From: Symbiodinium kawagutii
Lineage: Eukaryota > Sar > Dinophyceae > Suessiales > Symbiodiniaceae
Assembly (NCBI GenBank): GCA_009767595.1
Contig: VSDK01022210.1
Coordinates: 4,976 to 68,975 of the forward strand
Direction: 5' to 3'
Length of the DNA stretch: 64,000 nucleotides
Shown here: positions 13,201-21,623 of the stretch, piece by piece
Numbering within the stretch: the first letter of the stretch is position 1
How the letters are laid out: the number at the start of each line of letters is the position of its first letter
The notes under the pieces: model-generated
The model's input: the letters and a program-made list of their open reading frames with translations, nothing else
Database searches by the model: none
Told to the model about the DNA's origin: nothing
Translations under genes and position numbers: made by a program

Positions 13201-15996
13201 ACTGTTTTATGACCTAACATGGTTGATTCAGGTTGCTATTGGTACCATTAGGGTGGTTGTTGAGTAATAGCCACGCTAGGGTGATTGACGGTGGTTGATT
13301 GTTAAGGAGCATTAGGGTGAATTGATTATTGGCTAAATGACGCTAGCAAGCAAGCTATCAATGGGTGATTTTTGACTAACAGCTTTATCTACCAAAGGGT
13401 CTTCAACAGTAAATGGATTGTTTACATGTAAATTTAAAAACATATAAACATTTACATAAATATCAATACAGACTATACATCTACATTTACATACTATAAA
13501 ACATATGTATATGTGGAGAACCGTAAATCAATATAGATACAGTAAATAGATATTTGAGTATATATATATATATTGAAAAATGCAAATATACATATACTCA
13601 CATATACTGAACAAACATAAACATAAACATTCAAACATTATCAATTATGTATATTTAAATCGAAATATACCAACCATATATCAAACCTGATTGCAGTTGA
13701 TGATTGCTCCTCAATTCTGGTGCTGATGACCCCGTTTATATAATTGTTGCCGAGTGGGTTGGTCTTAGTGGTATGGGTTGGATGAACAAGACTAACCACC
13801 CACAGCAAACAACATGTTGGGTGGTTGCTTCATGTTTGCTACATGACGGAGCTGAGAACAACCACTAGGACAAAACAACCAGCACTCACAAATGCATTTG
13901 GCAACATCAACCAACAAACACAACAACAACAACCAACAACCAACAAACACAACAAGCACAACAAGCACAACAACATCAACACCATCAACCACAACAACCA
14001 CAACATCAACAACCTTCATCAACATGGGGGTTTCTTCAAAAAGGGGATCCCCCAAAATCGTTGGTTTATTACTATGAATGGCGAATATTGGAGGGTTTAG
14101 GGGCCCGCTATGGCTGGAGAATCACCCACATCAGCCATATACGACAACCGACGACCCCAGGAACTTCCACATCCCAGCGGTGCCAGAAACCAACGGTCAC
14201 CTCCTTGATGTGCGGATACATATCTGCAGCCACCTGGTTTTCCGGCGCCGAAGGATGGAAAGCTCAGTGGTTATAATAATCAAACCTTCGTTAATGTGAG
14301 CTAACATTGGTTAATGTGGCTAGTAATGGTTAACACATGGTTCATATTTGTAATCGTTAGCAGAATGGTTCAGTCGCCTTGGTTAACTGATGATTTAATC
14401 ACTTGGCTTAGTCATGGTTCACAAATGGTGATTAAACGATGGCTGATTTGAGCAATATTGGCTGGTACTGGTAAATAGTTGTGGTCAAAGCCCTGGATAA
14501 AGATGGATAAAGGCACTTAATTGTAGTCAACCAGGGCAAGTGGATGTATACAAATGGCAATTGACATTGCTTAAGTTTGGTTCATTTGGTCGTATTGATT
14601 GCCAACAAGATTTGTTGGCTCATCCCTTGATAGTGGGAGCTGAAGCCATGCATATTGGCAATCATGACTGACTGAAACAAATACTGCGGTACCCAACATC
14701 AGGCAAGTGTTGAAACACATGTGTTTTGATGGCTCACAATTGTTCAAGTTCATGATGACAAAAGTCGATCAATGTAACTGGAACGTATCATATAAATTTG
14801 GTTTATGATGCCTCATGTTTTGTTGAAACAGCAACCCCCCAATACGGATGTTCATTGACGCCCGACTGCCCACCATGAAGAAAACTTAGCCCCATTGGCA
14901 CGGGCTACAGGCCACCACTCCTGCTGCTAACTACCCTTGACCAATGTCGACCATTCCGTTCTTTCGCCTGATCAGGGAAAACCCATTGCAAACAATCACG
15001 ACTAAACTAAAGCAGCATGCAAAAGCCTTTGGGTTGGTAGGCTCCACCCCAATCAGCCCCTTGCTCTCACCCCTTTGCATCAAGACCTTGCGGCACGCCC
15101 TGGCCAGAAGCCACCGCCTCAGAGTGGTAGTCCCCTCCGTTCAGGAAGTTCTTCTTCATGGACCTTGGCAGAGTTCATGGCTGTCCCTTAGAGGCCTGGG
15201 CCGTGCCAAGTTTTAGCGCAACAGCACCGGTGGAATCCCTGGCCTGTCATCTGTGGGAACTGCTGAGCTATGGCCCACCATGTCTGATGGCAAATCACGA
15301 GACATCTATGACTGGCACAGCTGGTGCTTGCTTTAGAGCCGGAACTTCCATGGTCAACTGGTCATACAGCTGGGAATTCAGCCTTATTATGAATCATTCA
15401 ATAACTACTACTTGACTTAACTTAGCCATAAAGTACCACCTAAAATCTCATACCATATCTCATAAACCCATGTGAATCATAAATCTCCCATTTGTCTCCC
15501 ATGTTACCAGCATGGGCGGTTGCGGATCTGGGACTCCCAGCTCGCACTGCGACAGGTGGGCCTCGGTCCAGATATATACTCCGCGGGGGTTTCGCAAAAG
15601 CCATGGTTGGGACCCCAAAACTGTGGGTTTTATAGGGAAAGCCATGGAAATGTCTATGCTTAACTATGTGAAGAAAAGTAATGGTATACATGAAGTTGGC
15701 AAGACGATACATGGATAATCTGGGATATGCAAATTGGCATTGAAACGTGCAATGGTTCATCATGGGTTCATCCATAAACTGGTAGATTACCCTCCCTATT
15801 TCAACGATGGATGTGATGGTAGCTTCAGATAAGCAAAATGCAGTTTCGTTAGCCCATGACTGGGGAAGAATTTGGTCAACAATTGGTGATGCCACTTCCC
15901 AGGATTAGCAGTGGTAGAAACAAGGCCCCAATAATTGCGATCCCTGATCCCTGAAAGAATCATTTTGCATAAAACCATCATCACCACCACCACCAG

Positions 15997-16059
<63 letters not shown>

Positions 16060-16089
16060 CGCCACCACCACCACCACCATCATTATCAT

Positions 16090-16146
<57 letters not shown>

Positions 16147-19100
16147 GGGTGATGTCAGTTTGTTGGTGAACAGAAAGTGATGCGGATGTTGCTTTGCGTG
16201 CTTGATATTTGGGCATGCTTGCAGGGACATGGGCCATTGTAAGCAATCACGGCTAGAGGTAAATGTCCACCAAGCACAGAAGCGGCAGCCAGTGTCCACA
16301 CTTCGGAAATGAAGGTAGTAAGAAGAAATAGTACGCATTAGGGTACCACACTGAAGTTGTGTAAAGGGGATAGTCGTAGGCGGTTCTCTTTTGAGACTGT
16401 GTGTGTGTGTGTCTTGCTTCTCTAGGGGTTGTCCAATACATTCAAAAACATGAGGCGACCTGTAGTAGCCAATTAACTACCAAATACTGTAGTGTTGAAG
16501 GGTGCCTCGTTTTTGGATGGCCCCTAAACCTAAGTGGATATAATTGGTGGACATTCCACGAAAACATCTGAATCAAGCAGCAGTCCCAGAGGGTGTCGTG
16601 GGTTGTTGGGGAGAATCCACTGGGAGATGGGTTGGCCCCAGCTATCAGGGGACCGGCCCTGTGAGTGTTGGCTTACCACCCGTGCAACGGCACTAGGTGG
16701 TGTATCACAAATCACTTAGGGAGATTAACGCAGCTCCACCAATGAAATCAGTTCGGCAAGAACTTATTTACCTGTTCAATCGCTGGCGATGTATCCCAAA
16801 TGTATGGGTGGTTTATGAACTTAAGGATCGAAGATTAAACCCGTAATCATTATGAACCATTCTCTTCTATCAAAACTAAAAGCCACAGTATTAAGCATTG
16901 CATTGCGATTGTTTGAACCGAAACCTCCATCAATAACAAATAATTCAAAATAGTACTAACCATTTCTTGAGTCAAATAAATGAAAACATGAATAAATAAA
17001 TAAATATTAATATTATAAATACATGAATTACCAATCAAATTTGGATCGTCCAAATGTGCCAACTGAACCATGACAACTGGAGCCGCTGAGCTCCAACCCA
17101 GGTGCCAAGATCCGCAGTTCCAGCTGAGAATAGTCTGCCATGATGAAAGTGTTGCCTCGCGCGTCAGTGCCGGGCGCGCAAATATCACTGACTTTTTCGC
17201 CAAGAATGGGGTGGTCAATGATGATTGGTAACGGCCAATATTTGTGGAGCGATAGGCAACAATGACCTAGTGGTTTCTAGTGGTCAATACAGGTTGGTTT
17301 GTACTGGCCAAATCTATGGTCTATGGATTCAGAATCAACAACACACAGCCCAAACAAATATAGCTGATGGAAATGCTCAAGAACGGCATCACTCCACTGA
17401 AATTGTCGTACTGTTCAAGATGTGCGTGATTTTTGTTTTGAACGTTTTTTGACTACAAATCACTGTTCCTGATTTCGTTGTTTTATAAATAAGCTGATGG
17501 TGACTTTCAACTACCGAAACAATCAACATGCTGCCACTAGAAATCTCCAGCAGTTCCAATGGTTTCAGAACTGATCAAGACAGCTGCGCGTTAATCTCAA
17601 GGTAGTCCCAAGATAGCAGGGCAACAAATACACCACCAGCATCCACCAGCAGTAACTTTCATGTCTTCTCTCATATCTTATAGCAAAATGTGCAGGTTGA
17701 TCCCTCCTAGAACCCATCGAAAAGAAGAGAAGCTTAAGTTTCGCGACAGGTAGGGAATCTCCATGCTACAGGGCCAGGGTTCAAGTGGAAAATCGGTTTG
17801 ATCCGATCACAGAAACCGCCGTCTGTCAGGCTGCAGCGGCGAGAAACCTGATCAGCTACGAGTACCTAACGCACACGATCAGTATCAAACGCCGCTGTGG
17901 CTAACAATTTTGGCCAAAGCCGGTGGTTCTTCGGGGTGCCTGCCATTTTAATCGTGCCGCCATGGTAAATTGGTGAGCTATCCTTGCTGCCAGCTGGAAG
18001 CGGGCAAGAAAGAACCAAAATGCCAAGCAGCCTGCACTGCAGCGACCATGTCACCTGGAATGATTCTTAGCAATCCAGCTGTTGAAATTAAGTTGGCTGG
18101 TGGGTGGTTGACCAACCCCTATGAAAAAAAACATTAGTTGATCCATCAGCCACTGAACCTAACACCAGGGAAAAAAAAACAGAACTAAAAAAACGCCAAC
18201 CAAATAGTTCATACACATCAATCACTTAAACTAACATGGCTTAATTAAGCCATCTTTGGCGCGCCACAAGCCGCCAGCGCCATTCCCAGAGCCTTCGGCC
18301 GCGACAAAGGCTCTCCGCACCGAGTACGTGTCCTCCAGCCGCAGCCAAGGTTAAAACTTTGCTAATCTTTGTTGCGTAAGAAACCTTGAAGATTAGCAAG
18401 TAGAAAGTAAATTGTAAAATTATAAGACTAATAGCAACAACTCTACAATTTGTAAGACTAATAGCCATCTGATTGTAAATTGTAAACGGAAATTAGCCTC
18501 AATTAATGCTGTTCCTCACATTAGCTGTTGCCATAATCAATATAACCATTTGTTATAAAGTATGTGTTTTGAACCCATGATTGTCATTCTCTGTCATTGT
18601 CAATATAGCTGACTTTACAATGGTAACCATGCATTCATTGTCTCTATAAGTTACCAGAAAGAGTACGCATCATTGTCAACCATGCATTTAGTTTGAATTG
18701 TCACCGGTTTCAACATTAAGAAACCATATCAGTCAACCAAACTTTTGTTAAAAACTGCACGTGGTGGTTTCCCAAAATGGGGAGCCCCAAAAATGGTTGG
18801 CTTATTGCTGTAAGTGGTTAATACAGGATGATTTGGGGGGACCCCTGCTTTGAGAAACCACCATGGTTAATGGCTGATCATTGAAATGACTATTAACCAA
18901 GGTTAGCTTATATGGCTATGGGTCAATTTGGTCAATCAACTTTCATGGTAGGTATGCCGGCTAGTGTCTCAATTGATCATGGCTTCTGTTGTTAATTCAT
19001 ATGGCTGTTGGGTACCCTACTTTGAGAAACCCCCATGTGGCAGTGGGTCAAAACCCTGTACCCCTGGTTCCCCTATCATTAACCATTGTTTTCCCTATGA

Positions 19101-21623
19101 TTGTTGGTGGAAATCCTCCATTAGTTGGTTGATTAATATTGACCCATAGCCATGTCGGGAAAATCAAAAAGTCAATCACACCACCAACAGGACTGGACCA
19201 CTGAATGACCAGTCCTCCCCTCGCCTCGCCTCGCTAGGCAAGCCCTGCAGGTTGGGATTGCTACACGTCAAGCGGCCCGTGGTGGTGCCATACCTTGGGC
19301 ATCGAGGTCCCACGGGCCCGCACCCATGGAAGGTGCATGGGGGTAAGCCATGGTTGGGACCTCAAAAATGGTGGTTTTATAGGGAAAACCGTGGGAATTT
19401 TCGATGGTTCACCAGGTATAATAGTGGCTAATAACGGTTCATCATACGGCACCAGCAATAACGGTTAAACAACTACTATAGTTAGTTCCTTAATAAAGCA
19501 TGATGATAATATGGGATGATTTGGGGTACCCCTGTTTAGAGAAACACCCGCATGGCTCTTACTTACCTTTGGGGACTTAGTGCCACAGCATCTGCCATCC
19601 AATGATCAATTCACAAGTGCTGGTTGCTCAGGTGTGGATGGTCACTAGCATCATTGACAAATCCTGCGCCAACTTGGGGGGGGTTGGCCTGCACACAGAA
19701 ATTCAGCTGTTGGATGATGCTTTGCTCACCATCCTGAGCGAAGTCCCATGAACATTGTGGACCCCTGCCTGTGCTATTCCAACTTGGGCGCACTGGGTCA
19801 GATTCGGACCAAGGATTCCCATCACATGGGTGTTTCTCAAAATACGGGCCCCAAATCATCCAAGATCAGTCATTTCAATGTAATAAGCCAACCGGTTCTG
19901 AGGTACCCTATTACTGAGTTCGGAAAAAACCTCACACTACTCGTCTGGCCTTAGCATCCGAGAAGCAGAGTGAGAGGCATATGCTTGGCGCAGAAAGAAA
20001 GTGCCAGAATGATATGACATCAAGCAGTGAGACCCAAATTTGAATATAAACGGACAAACAAATGCGGAAAAGAAATTGATAGATACCAACAGAGAAATAC
20101 ATGTCAAAGATAGGTCGATCGAGAGATAGATCAATAGATAGATCGATAGATAGATCGAACGATAGATAAATTGATTGAATAATAACCGGCTAGAAGCTTG
20201 TTGAAAGCGGTTGCCACTAGATGTGTCTATAGCAATGAGTAGGTCACATGCTTCTTTTGTGGGATGGGAACCTCACAGTCTTCGTAATGGGCATGCATGG
20301 CTTTACGTGTTTTTGTGACAATTTCCTGAGACGTGACAAAATACATATCCGCTTGATTGCAGCATTAGTTACGCACACACACACACATGTCTCTGCTATC
20401 TCCTGATCACTGCTGTTGAGCGAATCTCCAGCAACCACGTTCACAAGCTCCCGCACATTACCATTCCAACAACTCCTACTACGGTGTACTACCTAAACAT
20501 TCAGGTTAAATATCATGCTATGGACCTCTCAGAATGAACCACACTCAAGGATACCAGAATCGACCATCAGCCAATTCGCCGTGACTTCACCATCCATGAA
20601 AGACCAATCCAACACCAATTAGCTGTTCATCAATCATCAGTTCATCATGAAATGAGCATCAACGAAGCATGATTAACCATCAACTAACCTCGATTTCACC
20701 ATCAAATGGCTACTACTTCACCATCACTTCACCATCACTTCGCCACCAAATTCCAACCGCTCAGCCAGCACCCGCTCGCCACCAAAGCACGACCAAGAAG
20801 GGTGGATCCGATCCTCCACTGAGGCCTTGGGCGATAGATCTGAAGTGATTGATTGAATTGTGGATCCGGATGGCTTTCATGGTAGTTTCAAAGGATAACT
20901 AGCAATCATGGGTATAATGCTAGCAGAATACTAGGGGGATTACTAGGAATGCTAGGAATACTAGGAATCATTCCTGGGGGGAATGCTATGGAATACCTGG
21001 GGATTACTAGGAATCATGGTTAACAATAGGGATTACTAGGGGATAACCACCAACAATGGTGGTTGATGATGGTTAGGAATCTTAGATTCATTTGTTCACA
21101 ACCGACCCCCAGTTTTACTTAATTAAATAGCTTGCGATCTATCCAAAAAAACATGTAGTTTGTCAATATGGTTCTACCAATAATCATTCCTATCATATAT
21201 GCATATATGCACGATAAATGTAGCAAAAGTGGATGATTTTTACCTCCAGTATGTACGAGTTTTCTACATGCATCAGTTGCAGCTCTGTGTAATTTTGGAC
21301 CTGGAATCAAAGAATCTAGGACGATGTTCCCGAGTCGAAGTCTTGGGCGATTCTCATCCGTGTGAACGGTCCCAAGTGGCCTGCGCACGGCTGCCACGAG
21401 GTTTGGGTCCTGCGCTTGGCGCCAGGCCGGAGCTCGTCCATTGAGCCATCGATAGCTGCTTGTTTCGGAGCGGCGTGGTTGGAAAGACACTTTGCGGGAG
21501 CTGTGAGCACGAATTTCTTTCCGCTCAACAACTCTTCCCCCGGCTTCATTGGCACAGACCAGAAATTGATGAGCTTTTCCAGGGAGGCGTGCACGTCTTG
21601 GCGCGTCTTCAAACTCAAAGAGA
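4140..21623 (-). CDS. Family A DNA polymerase, plant/protist organellar type, about 13 exons (polymerase domain)
   Basis: This gene encodes a template-directed DNA polymerase of family A (the bacterial Pol I group). Sequence type points to the organellar POP/POLI lineage, which replicates plastid and/or mitochondrial DNA. Exons on the minus strand, in order: 21623-21423, 20839-20791, 19293-19230, 18332-18281, 17155-17106, 17062-17037 (or 17032), 15163-15118, 14233-14201, 12967-12904, 11934-11888, 9844-9773, 7342-7311, 6268-6182 and 4207-4140. They spell family A landmarks in the right order: DRIHPSW, TTTGRLTCSNPNLQGLP, YSVRRAFVAAEG, motif A MADYSQLELRIL then AHLDDPNL, NGGDYHSE, VAADMYPHIKE, ERSSAKAVNF (start of the O-helix), SVEEAEKMME, AWFRNKKAVR and a possible AAEQ..EGSA segment. 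Most junctions are in phase; several are GC-AG. The O-helix Tyr-Gly, motif C (HDE), the exonuclease motifs and the 5' and 3' ends were not found. A decayed copy cannot be excluded, but splice sites and frame are well kept. Confidence 0.88.
4208..4930. repeat. GGTTAATAGTGG minisatellite block, G-rich strand on plus
   Basis: Units of GGTTAATAGTGGTTAG dominate 4250-4460 and become TGATGGT-type units to about 4660. The rest is intron sequence with no recognisable feature. It is the reverse complement in flavour of the block at 3640-4135. Confidence 0.8.
4931..5385. repeat. AACCATCATT minisatellite block, C-rich strand on plus
   Basis: Plus-strand units such as AACCATCATTCATCAC, mainly between 4940 and 5370. 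No exon seen. Confidence 0.8.
5388..5545 (-). CDS. GC-rich coding-like island inside the polymerase gene
   Basis: The best minus-strand frame reads TGVTVAVWDSCGDLHPLGTV. It has no family A motif, and the flanking polymerase exons join in phase without it. It may be an alternative exon, a nested gene or chance. Confidence 0.2.
5546..6181. other. Intron sequence with a short direct repeat
   Basis: Mostly unique sequence. TATCTGGAGTC occurs twice (near 5595 and 5629). No further feature seen. Confidence 0.5.
6182..6268 (-). CDS. Polymerase exon l
   Basis: Acceptor CCGTCCAG, one base, 28 codons (WIADVKASSSMEGSLGGAVF then ATTTHRLQ), two bases, and a strong GTAAGG donor. The first base completes the Arg codon begun by the exon at 7342-7311, giving ..VRRW. 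Position and pattern (Trp, then Gly..Val..T....R) match the segment before the family A GRRR..P stretch. The plus strand also looks coding here, but I take it to be a shadow. Confidence 0.7.
6269..7310. other. Intron between polymerase exons k and l
   Basis: Unique AT-rich sequence with a small GGTTGATGATG block at about 7040-7180. No other feature seen. Confidence 0.6.
7311..7342 (-). CDS. Polymerase exon k (32 nt)
   Basis: Acceptor CACCTCCAG, ten codons AWFRNKKAVR plus two bases, donor GTGGGG. Joined to the upstream exon it gives EEAEKMME then AWFRNKKAVRRW, matching the family A helix commonly written EA...(V/I)..WY..R..V..W. Read alone it mimics a homeodomain third helix. Confidence 0.75.
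7343..8690. other. Intron, AT-rich
   Basis: A GGTTGG-rich stretch to about 7490, then AT-rich unique sequence. The 8493-8675 segment has a coding-like minus-strand frame (LTILAATAGIGMLLPVHQTV) that is not needed for the polymerase frame. Confidence 0.5.
8851..9212. repeat. Tandem repeat, about 107-bp unit, 3.4 copies
   Basis: Copies begin at 8851, 8958, 9065 and 9173, each starting GTG(T/C)TCC. Shared internal words include AGTGGATT, CAACAGGTA, CAAATTCACC and GGGGCACTAATA. Later copies are more diverged. Confidence 0.9.
9229..9460. repeat. Tandem repeat, 96-bp unit, about 2.3 copies
   Basis: TTCAAATAG starts at 9230, 9326 and 9422, exactly 96 apart. Each full unit begins with a 13-bp stem (TTCAAATAGAAGA ... 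TCTTCTATTTGGA) and continues GATGCTCTTCGGATGGAAAT. Confidence 0.92.
9773..9844 (-). CDS. Polymerase exon j
   Basis: Acceptor CTCGGTAG, 24 codons (RMHAAWHMNDPRDMSVEEAE then KMME), GC donor (GAG|GCAGCG), phase 0 at both ends under this acceptor. MSVEEAEKMME matches the family A segment after the O-helix. A downstream acceptor (GCACGCAG) would instead match the phase of the preceding exon. A GTAAGC donor at 9724 offers a longer version of the exon in the same frame. Confidence 0.75.
10727..10828. mobile_element. Inverted-repeat element, family A
   Basis: Ends are TTTCTCAAGCCATAGGGG and its reverse complement CCCTATGGCTTGAGAAA. The core holds the family words (GGTACC, AATCATC, AACCA..TTTT) in the reverse orientation. 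Confidence 0.8.
10990..11095. mobile_element. Inverted-repeat element, family A (best copy)
   Basis: Starts ATATGGTGGTTTCTCAAAAT and ends in its reverse complement (ATTTTGAGAAACCACCATAT), enclosing about 65 bases with CCCCAAAAATGGTTGG and GGATGATTTGGGGGTACCCC. No coding capacity, so a MITE-like non-autonomous element is likely. Confidence 0.9.
11888..11934 (-). CDS. Polymerase exon i (start of the O-helix)
   Basis: Acceptor GCCACTCAG, one base, 15 codons SVFPKERSSAKAVNF, one base, GC donor. R-x3-K-x3-F matches the family A O-helix RxxxKxxxFxxxYG, so R and K, which contact the incoming nucleotide, are present. The Tyr-Gly that should follow is not in this exon: the frame continues GAFGAET, one residue short and with Phe for Tyr. 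Confidence 0.75.
12059..12175. mobile_element. Inverted-repeat element, family A (diverged)
   Basis: Left end TATTGTGGGTGTTCCTCGAA, right end AATTTTGAGAAACAATCA, with the family core words CAACCATTTTGGGG in between. Confidence 0.6.
12640..12903. repeat. AACCATCA minisatellite block, C-rich strand on plus
   Basis: Diverged CATCA-type units directly abut the left side of the polymerase exon at 12904-12967. The complementary block starts on the right side at about 12990. Confidence 0.8.
12904..12967 (-). CDS. Polymerase exon h
   Basis: Acceptor CAGCTGCCAG, 21 codons (AILRGDVSTRSDAKVPSVKP L) plus one base, donor GTGAAG; a GC donor at AAGCC gives the alternative phase that fits the next exon. 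After ..MYPHIKE, the pattern A(I/V)..G(D/E)V ... P.VK is that of plant-type family A polymerases. Confidence 0.75.
12968..14022. repeat. G-rich minisatellite, AT-rich tract and CAA repeats
   Basis: 12990-13370 holds TTAGGGTGG/GATGA-type units; 13400-13680 is strongly AT-rich with (TA)n near 13560 and many ACATATA words; 13885-14010 is an impure CAA/CAACAT repeat. All within a polymerase intron. Confidence 0.8.
14023..14130. mobile_element. Inverted-repeat element, family A (diverged)
   Basis: Left end ATGGGGGTTTCTTCAAAAAG and core CCCCAAAATCGTTGGTTTAT are clear; the right end (GGCTGGAGAATCACCCA) is diverged. It stops about 70 bases from exon g. Confidence 0.65.
14201..14233 (-). CDS. Polymerase exon g (33 nt)
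   Basis: Acceptor GGAAAACCAG, eleven codons VAADMYPHIKE, donor GTGACC; phase 0 at both ends. It matches the (T/V)A..MYPHI.(E/D) stretch typical of plant organellar polymerases, directly after GGD(F/Y)HS. Confidence 0.85.
14280..14560. repeat. GGTTAATG minisatellite block, G-rich strand on plus
   Basis: Diverged TGGTTAATGTGGCTAG units on the right side of exon g. The remaining intron sequence to about 15117 is unremarkable. Confidence 0.75.
15118..15163 (-). CDS. Polymerase exon f
   Basis: Acceptor CTGCCAAG, one base, 15 codons SMKKNFLNGGDYHSE, GC donor (GAG|GCGGTG). F.NGGD(Y/F)HS is a hallmark of family A between motif A and the O-helix. The one-base start needs a phase-2 donor upstream. 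The GA site at 17036 (ends ..DDPNL) provides it; the GT site at 17031 does not. Confidence 0.85.
15200..15660. CDS. Coding-like islands inside a polymerase intron
   Basis: The minus strand at 15200-15345 has a frame MSRDLPSDMVGHSSAVPTDD. The plus strand at 15511-15555 has a 45-nt frame HGRLRIWDSQLALRQ between an acceptor TTACCAG and a GTGGGC donor. The segment 15598-15647 repeats 19347-19393. None is needed for the polymerase frame. Confidence 0.2.
15976..16147. repeat. (CAT)n/(CAC)n microsatellite
   Basis: Long ATC/CAT runs broken by CAC runs. Reading frames across it (poly-Met, poly-Asp, poly-Ile) are artefacts. Confidence 0.97.
17037..17155 (-). CDS. Polymerase exon e: motif A, split by a 43-46 bp insert
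   Basis: Acceptor GCGCGAG, then NTFIMADYSQLELRIL (17155-17106). The Asp of ADYSQLELR is the motif A metal ligand. The frame then breaks, and LAHLDDPNL resumes at 17062. TTGGCA occurs on both sides of the break (17108-17103 and 17062-17057), 46 bases apart. A 43-base GC-AG intron (17105-17063) would leave one extra Leu (RILLAHL). Removing one full repeat copy gives the family sequence RILAHL exactly, but with no usual splice sites. The insert has a 6-bp inverted repeat TGGAGC/GCTCCA. Confidence 0.85.
17866..18060 (-). CDS. Possible in-phase cassette exon in the polymerase gene
   Basis: After acceptor TCATTCCAG the frame reads DMVAAVQAAWHFGSFLPASS, ending at a GA donor. It starts and ends in the phases that fit exons d and e, so it could be spliced in as about 24 extra residues just before motif A. 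Standard family A proteins have no insert there. Confidence 0.25.
   Translation of the reverse strand, partial: FQVTWSLQCRLLGILVLSCPLPAGSKDSSPIYHGGTIKMAGTPKNHRLWPKLLATAAFDTDRVR
18281..18332 (-). CDS. Polymerase exon d
   Basis: Acceptor GGCTGGAG, 17 codons DTYSVRRAFVAAEGSGN plus one base, GC donor. Y.(V/I)R.AF(V/I)A..G is the conserved segment between the PNLQ stretch and motif A. It joins exons c and e in phase. Confidence 0.88.
18760..18864. mobile_element. Inverted-repeat element, family A
   Basis: GTGGTGGTTTCCCAAAATGG at the left, TTTGAGAAACCACCATGG at the right, with core CCCCAAAAATGGTTGG and GGATGATTTGGGGGG. Confidence 0.88.
19039..19153. mobile_element. Inverted-repeat element, family B
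   Basis: Starts GGCAGTGGGTCAAA and ends TTGACCCATAGCC. The core contains CCTGTACCCCTGGTTCCCC, ATCATTAACCATTGTTTTCC and TAGTTGGTTGATTAATATTG. Homologous end to end with 32045-32160 and, inverted, with 35761-35880. Confidence 0.9.
19230..19293 (-). CDS. Polymerase exon c: TGRL and PNLQ motif
   Basis: Acceptor ATGCCCAAG, one base, then YGTTTGRLTCSNPNLQGLPS and Glu, GC donor inside a GCGAG repeat. TGRL(S/T)..NPNLQ is the most diagnostic family A signature outside motifs A, B and C. Here the family's usual Asn after PNLQ is Gly. Confidence 0.92.
19338..19560. repeat. Partial inverted-repeat elements
   Basis: 19347-19393 (AAGCCATGGTTGGGACCTCA ... AGGGAAAACCGTGG) repeats 15598-15647. 19510-19555 is a right half of family A (GATGATTTGGGGTACCCC ... 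AGAGAAACACCCGCATGG). Confidence 0.7.
19826..19916. mobile_element. Inverted-repeat element, family A (right end truncated)
   Basis: Left end ATGGGTGTTTCTCAAAATAC, core AATCATCCAAGA and ATAAGCCAACCGGTT; the right half is diverged. Confidence 0.65.
20105..20180. repeat. GATA-type microsatellite, impure
   Basis: Runs of GATAGATC/GATAGATA. A short (CA)n lies nearby at about 20370-20388. Confidence 0.85.
20355..20460 (-). CDS. Coding-like island in a polymerase intron
   Basis: The minus-strand frame reads NVRELVNVVAGDSLNSSDQE and ends at a GT-rich donor. It is not needed to join exons b and c, so it is a weak candidate. Confidence 0.2.
20791..20839 (-). CDS. Polymerase exon b
   Basis: Acceptor ATCACTTCAG, two bases, 15 codons LSPKASVEDRIHPSW, two bases, donor GTGCTT. 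Joined to exon c it gives DRIHPSWSYGTTTGRL, the family A GR(I/V)H.S....T.TGRL pattern. Confidence 0.85.
20915..21045. repeat. ACTAGGAAT/GGATTACTAGG short tandem repeat
   Basis: GATTACTAGG and TACTAGGAAT words recur about eight times with variable spacing. Confidence 0.75.
21423..21623 (-). CDS. Polymerase exon a (upstream of the palm)
   Basis: Acceptor GAGACATAG, two bases, 66 codons, one base, GC donor. The frame reads SLSLKTRQDVHASLEKLINF, WSVPMKPGEE and so on to SMDELRP, and joins exon b in phase to give ELRPDLSPKASVEDRIH. It sits where family A proteins have the helix before GR(I/V)H.S; similarity there is weak, so assignment rests on position and phase. The frame stays open past the donor to a stop at 21316. 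Confidence 0.6.

Noticed and set aside
15796-16338. 180- and 113-codon frames rich in Met or Asp
   Set aside because: They are translations of the CAT microsatellite.
16530-16658. Minus-strand frame with acceptor CACTCACAG (SPDSWGQPISQWILPNNP) ending in a stop
   Set aside because: It lies between polymerase exons e and f and would end the protein early; kept only as a possible alternative 3' end.
19230-19293. DNA polymerase theta as identity
   Set aside because: Pol theta has a long insert after PNLQN and lacks the GGD(F/Y)HS...MYPHI stretch; the exons here match the plant/protist organellar type better.
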